Of a stretch of DNA of 6,615 bases, positions 1 to 5,029 are shown piece after piece (the stretch's first letter is position 1; each line of letters opens with the position of its first letter). Source of the stretch: Siphonobacter sp048595215 (lineage in GTDB: Bacteria; Bacteroidota; Bacteroidia; Cytophagales; Spirosomataceae); NCBI RefSeq assembly GCF_048595215.1, contig NZ_JBMDWJ010000064.1:1-6615 (forward strand), written 5' to 3'. The notes under the pieces were generated by a model that saw only the letters and a program-made list of their open reading frames with translations, had not been told where the DNA came from and did not search any database. The translations under genes and the position numbers were made by a program.

Positions 1-112
1 CCAACGATTTCAATGACAAGTACCGGCTAGAAACGTGCAGCCCCATACCTAACCACGGGGGGGGCAACGTGATTACCCCCGTATGCCATGCGGGGCACCT
101 GTACCCAGCTCG
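1..112. other. Left-edge non-coding flank, no supported gene
   Basis: This stretch lies downstream of the DUF481-like gene and shows no recognisable gene. A plus-strand frame is open from 3 to a TGA at 144-146, about 47 codons, but it has no start in the window, resembles nothing I know and runs into the 3' end of the minus-strand gene. One minus-strand frame is also open throughout, but the stretch is too short to be informative. The only notable structure is a G-rich stem-loop, listed separately. Confidence 0.5.
55..82. other. G/C-run stem-loop downstream of the DUF481-like gene
   Basis: ACGGGGG (55-61) is perfectly complementary to CCCCCGT (76-82), giving a 7-bp, very GC-rich stem with a 14-nt loop. 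The left arm is part of a run of eight G (57-64). It begins about 30 bp beyond the stop codon of the minus-strand gene, where a transcription end would be expected. No T-tract follows on the minus strand, so it is not a canonical intrinsic terminator. GCCCC at 39-43 could pair with the same G-run instead. Its role is unknown. Confidence 0.35.
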
Positions 113-970
113 TCAGTTCTTAAACGTCAAACCAATCGCCCAGTGAAAATCTGTACGTTTCTTGCCGGGCAGTACCACACTTTCATACGTATGATCGGCG
201 GTCAGCGATAGGGCTAGCCGTTTACCCAAGGCATAAGCCAGCGTACTCAGCGAACTCCAGCGGAGGTTGGCCGTATTCAAAGCGGGTTGCACAAAAACCG
301 TACTATTAAAAGCTAGCTTATCTTTGGTAAGACCAACCCGGATACGGGTAGAATTACGAATCACCCGTACGTCTTCAGCGTTTAGAAAGTCTGTGTATTC
401 GAAGATAATCGCATTCGTCATGGAGATTTTCACCAGCGTATTGGGCACCTTTCGGCCGCCCAGAATTCGCCAGCCAAAGCCGGCTCCTCCGTACCATCGA
501 TTGGAAATTTGTCGCAGGTTACTTTCTTCGTGCACCCCAAATCCCATCAGATAGACATCGTGCTGATTGTACCATAAGGTAGCGTTCAGATCCACGAACA
601 ACTCGCGTTCCTGCAATTCTTTGTTAATAGTACCGTATGTATACCGGGGCGACGTATACAGGCCCAGAATAGATTTGGGATTAAAGTAATCAAACGACGT
701 GACGAGCGTATACAAACTCCGTTGTACGTTGCCGCTGCGGTAGTCACCGCCCAGGGTAATGGCGTAGGTGAAGTGTTTGAGCGTATCGGCGGGGGGACGG
801 GTCACCTGAATTAAACTCGGGAAATTTTCAACGCCCGGCGGTAGGGTGTCGGTTTGAACTTCTTCCCGTAATCGTAACGAATCAGAAACCATGAACGCAT
901 GAGCCAGCGGGGCAACAGCAAAAGTCAACAGAAAAACGGCGGCGTACTTGAGTCCTGAGATGAAGAGCAT
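113..970 (-). CDS. Exported beta-barrel-like protein, DUF481-like (putative outer-membrane protein)
   Basis: The product is 285 residues. The start is placed at the ATG complementary to 968-970 because it opens a standard signal peptide: a short N-region with Lys8, a hydrophobic core around residues 9-22, and an AHA cleavage site near residue 25. An in-frame upstream ATG at 1042 would add 24 residues and run through the terminator hairpin at 1031-1066, so it is rejected. After a polar linker (about 26-66), the protein is a series of alternating amphipathic strands rich in Tyr, Phe, Trp and Leu, beginning around GGDYRSGN (74-81) and continuing to the C-terminus (AIGLTFKN). This is the pattern of an outer-membrane beta-barrel. 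The early SGN motif and overall size resemble DUF481 proteins (YdiY-like), which is a family resemblance recalled by eye, not a search result. The substrate or role is unknown. It lies downstream of the M14 peptidase gene on the same strand but is separated from it by a terminator. Confidence 0.75.
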   Translation of the reverse strand: MLFISGLKYAAVFLLTFAVAPLAHAFMVSDSLRLREEVQTDTLPPGVENFPSLIQVTRPPADTLKHFTYAITLGGDYRSGNVQRSLYTLVTSFDYFNPKSILGLYTSPRYTYGTINKELQERELFVDLNATLWYNQHDVYLMGFGVHEESNLRQISNRWYGGAGFGWRILGGRKVPNTLVKISMTNAIIFEYTDFLNAEDVRVIRNSTRIRVGLTKDKLAFNSTVFVQPALNTANLRWSSLSTLAYALGKRLALSLTADHTYESVVLPGKKRTDFHWAIGLTFKN

Positions 971-1030
971 AGGCGGTAAAGAATACGTGAAAAGATTTGC
1001 AAAACTTGCACAAATTTCGTGCGAGCAGCC
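971..1030 (-). promoter_or_regulatory. Short upstream region of the DUF481-like gene with overlapping small inverted repeats
   Basis: This is the 60 bp between the M14-gene terminator and the ATG of the barrel-like gene, so a promoter for that gene should sit here or just upstream. There is no Shine-Dalgarno sequence and no clean match to the Bacteroidota -33/-7 consensus (TTTG, TAnnTTTG). Two near-palindromes are visible: GCAC-AAATTTC-GTGC (1008-1022), and ATTTGCA (995-1001) against TGCACAAAT (1007-1015), which match apart from a 2-nt insertion. They could be an operator, but this is speculative. Confidence 0.25.
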
Positions 1031-1066
1031 GAAAAAAAACAAAACCGTACGCGAAAGTCCGGTTTT
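1031..1066 (-). terminator. Rho-independent terminator of the M14 peptidase gene
   Basis: Read on the minus strand, AAAACCG pairs with CGGTTTT (plus positions 1060-1066 with 1041-1047) around a 12-nt loop, followed by a G and a run of eight T (plus-strand A run 1032-1039). It begins 36 bp past the peptidase stop codon. The stem is short, but its position and T-run are right. It implies that the downstream barrel-like gene is mostly transcribed separately. Confidence 0.7.
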
Positions 1067-1102
1067 ATGAGCATTGGAAATGCGGTAAACAAAGTCCTTT
1101 TT

Positions 1103-2839
1103 CTACAAAATCCGAAACACCGGATACCGCATGTGTTCGGGTTCATAATACGGCGAAAGTTTATGGACGAAGTCCAGTTGAGCCCGACCATTTTTAGCGA
1201 AAGCAGGATCCTGAGCCCGTTTTTCCTCCAGCTTTTGCCGGGCTTCCGGGTGGCTTTTCAGAAATTCAGCCGCTAGATCTTCGAATACATAATCCGAAAA
1301 GCCTTCCTTTTGCTGTAAGATGGAATCGAAGAAATTCCAGGCAAAAAAACCTTCCGGACTCGTTGGTTCCAGCGTCTCCACCAGATAGCGGTTCTTATCC
1401 TGATTGCATTCCATGTAATAATCGCCTTTGCGGAAATGAATCGTCTGGGTATGCGTACTCACCTTCACGTCCGAATGCGGGTAATGCCCTTCGTAGGGGC
1501 GTGGCGAGGTCTGGTACGATTCAATCCGGTACGCTTCTACGCTCAGCGTGGTGTCCTGGTCGAGTCGTTTCATGACTACATGGTTCGCTTTCAGCCGTTC
1601 GATCACGGGCCACCAAGCCTGCGGAATGAGATACGCTTTCGGTTTCTTCACGCTCAGCGTCGGTACAAAGTAGTCGTAATACGGAACGCTCATCTGAAAC
1701 GGCTTGCTGCGGTCGTAGTACAGTCGCGGTTGCCCGGATACGTCACTAGGTTTGTATCCGTGTTCATAACCCAGAAATTCAATAGGGCGGGAGCGGCTTT
1801 CGTCTTTTTTCCAGGCCAGTGGAAACTCCTGCTGCGTTCGAACGGCTTCCCGGTCGGCTTTTCGCAAACGCACGATTTCCTGGGCGTTCGTTACCGTGAA
1901 TTCCAGATAGATTTTCAGCAGCTCATACGTTGATTTCACGCGTTGCTCGTACGATTTCAGCATGTGCGTTTCGGGCATGAAGCCGAGCGTCTGGAACATC
2001 GCCGCAAAACCCGTAGAATACCGGGGATAGTCAATGAAACCGCTGAATCCTTCCTTCGTCACATTTGGCCCAAAGTTGGTCACGTAGGGCGTCATCGGAT
2101 ACCCTTTGGCTTTCATCTGCTCGTACAGGTAGGGCTCCATTTTCGTATGCAGAAAGGGACCCAGACCACCACCCAGTTTACTGTGCTGCGTAGCGATGAG
2201 CGTCATTACGTGCTGGTAATCGGCTCCGTTGCTCACGTGCGTATCCACAAAAACGTCAGGGTCAACGAGATGAAAAATTTCAGCAAAGGCCATCGCATTG
2301 CGGCTGTCGGCTTTCACGAAATCCCGGTTGAGATCGTAGTTCTGTCCATTCGCCCGGAAACCGTAGGAATTCGGACCATTCTGGTTCACCCGACTGGTCG
2401 AATTACGGTTCAGGGCTCCGTCAATGTTATAAAAAGGAATCACGCAGAGCACGACATTGTCGGGTAGGTTGAGTCCGTCTTTGCTCGTGAGCAGGTTTCG
2501 CAAAAGCATTTGACAAGCATCTACACCGTCGGGTTCGCCGGGGTGAATGGCGTTATCGATGAGAAAGATGGCCTTCCCTTTCTTCCGCTGCTGGGCCAGA
2601 TCAAAATTTTTATCCTTCGAAATGACCAGTAAATGCAACGGCTCGCCCGAGTCCGTCTGACCCATGGTACGCATCTGGACCTGCGGGAACTGCTGATCCA
2701 GTCGTCGGAAATAGGTCATTCCCTGCTCATAGGTGGGGGTTTCGGCTCCCTTGGTTCGTTCAAAAATCGTTTCCAGATCTTGGGCAAAAGCGGCTTGCAT
2801 ACGTAGTGCGATGGTCAGCAGGAGGAAAAAACGTTTCAT
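1103..2839 (-). CDS. Exported M14-family zinc carboxypeptidase
   Basis: The product is 578 residues and is predicted to hydrolyse peptides from the C-terminal end, or cell-wall peptides, outside the cytoplasm. The start at 2839 gives a typical signal peptide (MKRFF, hydrophobic core, AAFAQ, cleavage near residue 19 or 20). An upstream in-frame ATG at 2875 would only add 12 residues ahead of it. The M14 catalytic set is visible: His99 and Glu102 in HPGE (zinc ligands), the NR pair at 171-172 in YDLNRDF (substrate carboxylate binding), His201 in DTHVSNG (third zinc ligand), and Glu290 in MPETHM as the likely general-base Glu. These roles follow from alignment by eye to carboxypeptidase A (His69, Glu72, Asn144-Arg145, His196, Glu270). 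The catalytic domain covers about 25-320. The remaining 250 or so residues form a C-terminal region without motifs I recognise, ending in PVFRIL. All expected catalytic residues are present, so the enzyme is probably active. The true substrate cannot be told from the sequence. A terminator follows the gene. Confidence 0.9.
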   Translation of the reverse strand: MKRFFLLLTIALRMQAAFAQDLETIFERTKGAETPTYEQGMTYFRRLDQQFPQVQMRTMGQTDSGEPLHLLVISKDKNFDLAQQRKKGKAIFLIDNAIHPGEPDGVDACQMLLRNLLTSKDGLNLPDNVVLCVIPFYNIDGALNRNSTSRVNQNGPNSYGFRANGQNYDLNRDFVKADSRNAMAFAEIFHLVDPDVFVDTHVSNGADYQHVMTLIATQHSKLGGGLGPFLHTKMEPYLYEQMKAKGYPMTPYVTNFGPNVTKEGFSGFIDYPRYSTGFAAMFQTLGFMPETHMLKSYEQRVKSTYELLKIYLEFTVTNAQEIVRLRKADREAVRTQQEFPLAWKKDESRSRPIEFLGYEHGYKPSDVSGQPRLYYDRSKPFQMSVPYYDYFVPTLSVKKPKAYLIPQAWWPVIERLKANHVVMKRLDQDTTLSVEAYRIESYQTSPRPYEGHYPHSDVKVSTHTQTIHFRKGDYYMECNQDKNRYLVETLEPTSPEGFFAWNFFDSILQQKEGFSDYVFEDLAAEFLKSHPEARQKLEEKRAQDPAFAKNGRAQLDFVHKLSPYYEPEHMRYPVFRIL

Positions 2840-3005
2840 GTAATCAAAGAAAAGGAAACGCAAAAGTTCTGCCAAATACCCATCGCCAGATTACGACCAA
2901 AGCATTCATTTTCAAGACTTGGGGAGAGTTACGGGCAAAAATGCTTCGTATCATTTTTTTAAGTAGATAATCGTAACGTATAATCAACCCTATTCCCACC
3001 GCTGT
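2840..3005. promoter_or_regulatory. Divergent promoter region between the M14 and GH13 genes
   Basis: This 166-bp spacer must hold the promoters for both divergent genes. Neither start has a Shine-Dalgarno sequence, as is usual in Bacteroidota. For the minus-strand gene, TTTG (plus 2898-2901) and TATTTG (plus 2873-2878) are 19 bp apart and would start transcription about 26 bp before the ATG, but the second box fits TAnnTTTG poorly. For the plus-strand gene, a TATAAT occurs at 2979-2984 without a convincing upstream box. AAGCATT (2900-2906) and AATGCTT (2940-2946) form a 7-bp inverted repeat that could be an operator or leader hairpin. The promoter positions are tentative. Confidence 0.4.
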
Positions 3006-4727
3006 ATGAAGAAATGGCTTATTTTTGTAGCTTGTCTAACTACCCAGCTCACTTTCGCCCAAACCGAAGCACCTACCGCCCCACCGGCACCCATTCCGAC
3101 GGATTTTGTCGAAGAAATCTGGTACAAGCGGGCCCTGATCTATAACCTCGACGTAAAAGTCTTCAAAGATTCCGACGGGGATGGTATGGGCGATTTCAAA
3201 GGACTAATTCAGCAACTGGATTACCTAAAAGACCTCGGCATAACGGTAATCTGGCTATCACCTTTTCATCCCTCTCCTCTGGAAGACGATGGGTATGATG
3301 TAGCGGATTTCTATAAGATCGATCCCCGCGTCGGAACTGATGCCGATTTCAAACAATTGGTCGAGGAATGTAAAAAACGCGACATGCGGGTGATTATTGA
3401 CCTGGTGATTAACCATACGTCTAATCAACACCCCTGGTATCAGGCAGCCCGTAAAGACAAAAACTCACCGTATCGCTCCTGGTATGTCTGGAGTAAAGAA
3501 CGGCCCCAGGATGCCGACGAAGGCATGGTATTTCCCGGTGTACAAAAGGAAACCTGGACCTACGATTCCTTGGCTCAGGAGTACTACTTCCACCGCTTTT
3601 ACGATTTTCAGCCCGATCTGAACGCCCAGAATCCAGACGTCGAAGTAGAGATTCGCAAAATTGTCAAACACTGGCTGGACTTCGGCATTTCCGGATTCCG
3701 ATTGGATGCAGTTCCGTTTTACATGGAAATTCCGCAGAGTGGCATGAAAAATCCCATGCTGCAATTTGATCTGCTCTATGGTTTGCGGCAGTACATTCAG
3801 TGGCACAAAGCCGATGCTGCCGTACTGGGAGAGGCCAATGTCGATCCCAAGGAAACTGATAAATTCCTGGGTAAATATGGCGAGGGAATTCAGATGATGT
3901 TTAACTTCTACGGAAATCAGTACCTGTTCTCAGCCCTCGCTTCTGAAAATATTGAAACGTTTAAGAAAGCTCTGACCGAAACCCGCGATCATTCACCCGC
4001 GAATCAGTGGGCCTGGTTCCTACGTAATCACGATGAAATTGACCTGGGTCGACTGAGTAACGAAGCCCGCGAAGAAGTGTACTCCAAATTCGGCCCAAAG
4101 GAAAACATGCGTTTGTACGACCGTGGTATCCGTCGCCGGCTGGCTCCGATGCTGGGTAACCGGAAGCAGATTGATCTAGCCTATAGTTTACTGTTTGCCT
4201 TGCCGGGTACGCCAAGTTTACGCTACGGGGAAGAAATTGGTATGGGGGATGATCTGAGCCTGAAAGAACGCAACTCGGTACGCACGCCCATGCAGTGGAA
4301 TACCCAGAAAAATGCGGGCTTCTCTACGGCATCCAAAACCTTTCATCCTGTCATCAGTCAGGGGGATTATGCGTACCAGAAAGTGAACGTAGAAACGCAG
4401 GAAAAGGACCAGAAATCACTGCTGAATACCATTAAGAAGTTCATCAAAATTCGTAGCGAATGTCCGGAGATTGGCTGGGGCGAATGGACCATTCTTCCCG
4501 CTACGACGTCTACAGTACTGGTGATGCAGTACAAATGGAAAGATAAATCAATAGTCGTCGCCCATAATTTCAGTAAGGAAAAACAGAACATTCAACTGCG
4601 AATGGCCGAATGGAAAGGCAAATCTTTGCAGGACTTACTCAATAAAAAAACGGTTAAACCTATTGCGGAAGGTTCGTATTCGCTGGCTATGGATGGCTAC
4701 GGTTTCCAGTGGTTCCGATTGAATTAA
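3006..4727 (+). CDS. Exported GH13 enzyme, trehalose synthase-like (maltose alpha-D-glucosyltransferase family)
   Basis: The product is 573 residues. The start at 3006 opens a signal peptide (MKKWLIFVACLTTQLTFAQ, cleavage near 18 or 19) followed by a Pro/Ala/Thr-rich linker to about residue 33. The GH13 barrel then begins with WYKRALIYNLDVKVF. The catalytic triad is intact: Asp234 in GFRLDAV (nucleophile), Glu276 in GEAN (acid/base) and Asp343 in NHDE (transition-state stabiliser). Conserved region I is DLVINHTS (132-139). FLRNHDE, GIRRRLAPML (374-383) and VRTPMQWN with NAGFS (425-440) are hallmarks of trehalose synthase (TreS), which interconverts maltose and trehalose. A beta-sandwich C-terminal domain covers about 470-573. 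There is no fused maltokinase domain. TreS enzymes are usually cytoplasmic, so export is unusual. It may instead be an alpha-glucosidase or amylase derived from the TreS branch. The fold and activity class are firm; the exact substrate is inferred. A terminator follows 18 bp after the stop. Confidence 0.88.
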   Translation: MKKWLIFVACLTTQLTFAQTEAPTAPPAPIPTDFVEEIWYKRALIYNLDVKVFKDSDGDGMGDFKGLIQQLDYLKDLGITVIWLSPFHPSPLEDDGYDVADFYKIDPRVGTDADFKQLVEECKKRDMRVIIDLVINHTSNQHPWYQAARKDKNSPYRSWYVWSKERPQDADEGMVFPGVQKETWTYDSLAQEYYFHRFYDFQPDLNAQNPDVEVEIRKIVKHWLDFGISGFRLDAVPFYMEIPQSGMKNPMLQFDLLYGLRQYIQWHKADAAVLGEANVDPKETDKFLGKYGEGIQMMFNFYGNQYLFSALASENIETFKKALTETRDHSPANQWAWFLRNHDEIDLGRLSNEAREEVYSKFGPKENMRLYDRGIRRRLAPMLGNRKQIDLAYSLLFALPGTPSLRYGEEIGMGDDLSLKERNSVRTPMQWNTQKNAGFSTASKTFHPVISQGDYAYQKVNVETQEKDQKSLLNTIKKFIKIRSECPEIGWGEWTILPATTSTVLVMQYKWKDKSIVVAHNFSKEKQNIQLRMAEWKGKSLQDLLNKKTVKPIAEGSYSLAMDGYGFQWFRLN

Positions 4728-4745
4728 GGTCATTAAAGTATATAG

Positions 4746-4775
4746 AAAAGGCTTCTCTAATGTGAGAAGCCTTTT
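4746..4775. terminator. Strong terminator of the GH13 gene, probably bidirectional
   Basis: AAAAGGCTTCTC (4746-4757) and GAGAAGCCTTTT (4764-4775) form a perfect 12-bp stem with a 6-nt loop (TAATGT), 18 bp after the GH13 stop codon. The A and T runs at the outer ends mean that either strand reads as stem plus U-tail. It would also stop any groEL readthrough arriving from the right. Confidence 0.9.
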
Positions 4776-4787
4776 AAGTTAGGAACC

Positions 4788-4807
4788 TACAGATTTATAA
4801 ATCTGTA
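4788..4807. repeat. 20-bp perfect palindrome, copy A of a repeated element
   Basis: TACAGATTTATAAATCTGTA is its own reverse complement over all 20 bases. It shares the pattern TACA-RR-TTT-NN-AAA-YY-TG-YA with copy B, 104 bp to the right. It begins 12 bp after the GH13 terminator and is flanked by AACC on both sides. Confidence 0.7.
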
Positions 4808-4817
4808 ACCCCCATCC

Positions 4818-4881
4818 GGCAGTAAAAACCTGCCAGATTCTCCTGAGTAATTTAGGTGATGACAGCAGGTAAGTAGCTGCC
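4818..4881. other. 64-nt imperfect hairpin with nearly symmetric internal loops
   Basis: Three nested helices share one centre near 4849: GGCAG (4818-4822) with CTGCC (4877-4881), ACCTGC (4828-4833) with GCAGGT (4865-4870), and TCTCCT (4839-4844) with AGGTGA (4854-4859), the last with one T-T mismatch. Internal loops are 5/6 and 5/5 nt, and the terminal loop is 9 nt. The inner loop can place tandem G-A and A-G pairs opposite each other. A shorter alternative is GGCAG-TAAAAAC-CTGCC (4818-4834). It lies between the two palindrome copies. Whether it acts as RNA or is a decayed inverted repeat of a mobile element is unknown. Confidence 0.5.
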
Positions 4882-4891
4882 TAATTGTAGG

Positions 4892-4911
4892 TACAAGTTT
4901 GGAAACTTGCA
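4892..4911. repeat. Imperfect 20-bp palindrome, copy B of a repeated element
   Basis: TACAAGTTTGGAAACTTGCA pairs arm to arm except for one A-C mismatch near its ends. Compared with copy A, the inner arm dinucleotide changes from GA to AG and the opposite arm changes from TC to CT, so pairing is kept. A GTAG tetranucleotide (4887-4890) stands at its left foot, as in REP elements linked to RAYT transposases. Confidence 0.65.
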
Positions 4912-4977
4912 TCAGTCGGGGAGACCCAATCGCCCGTAACAGCAGAGGGTAACGTTCGTTCCCAGACCGAAACCCAT

Positions 4978-5009
4978 AAAAAAAGCCTCTCCGAGTGATC
5001 GGAGAGGCT
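4978..5009 (-). terminator. Rho-independent terminator of groEL
   Basis: On the minus strand, an 11-bp perfect stem (AGCCTCTCCGA with TCGGAGAGGCT, plus 4984-4994 and 4999-5009) with a 4-nt TCAC loop runs straight into a T-run (plus-strand A run 4978-4984). It begins about 20 bp after the groEL stop codon. Confidence 0.93.
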
Positions 5010-5029
5010 ATTAAAGAATGATCTATGAA

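Larger units (their letters stand above)
4776..4977. other. Structured non-coding stretch between convergent terminators
   Basis: This 202-bp stretch, part of the 302-bp gene-free gap from 4728 to 5029, has no plausible coding frame. It is dense in inverted repeats: two related 20-bp palindromes (4788-4807, 4892-4911) and a 64-nt hairpin (4818-4881), listed separately. Smaller stems are GGG-GAGA-CCC (4918-4927) and GGG(T)AAC-GTTC-GTTCCC (4947-4963, one bulged T). In addition, ACCTACA (4785-4791) is complementary to TGTAGGT (4886-4892), which could close the left part as one unit but would compete with the palindromes. I recognise no known riboswitch, tRNA or housekeeping RNA on either strand. 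Terminators on both sides isolate it from gene transcription, so a transcript would need its own promoter. Confidence 0.55.

Noticed and set aside
3..146. Plus-strand open frame entering from the left edge as the end of another gene
   Set aside because: It has only about 47 codons in view, no recognisable motif, and its end overlaps the well-supported minus-strand gene.
1436..2467. Long plus-strand open frames (1436-1933 and 1943-2467) opposite the M14 gene
   Set aside because: Their translations are Arg/His/Val-rich with no domain, and they lie wholly antisense to a gene with intact catalytic motifs. They are by-products of its codon bias.
2979..2984. Perfect TATAAT before the GH13 gene as a sigma-70 promoter
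   Set aside because: There is no matching -35 box at the right distance, and Bacteroidota use a different -7 consensus. It is kept only as a note within the spacer entry.
3006..3065. Lipoprotein signal (FVAC, Cys10) in the GH13 protein
   Set aside because: The hydrophobic stretch before Cys10 is only about six residues and the -3 position is Phe. The standard cleavage site after FAQ near residue 19 fits better.
4808..4977. Known riboswitch or housekeeping RNA in the convergent gap
   Set aside because: No conserved core of a cobalamin, TPP or other riboswitch, tRNA or tmRNA was seen, and no gene lies downstream on either strand for a riboswitch to control.
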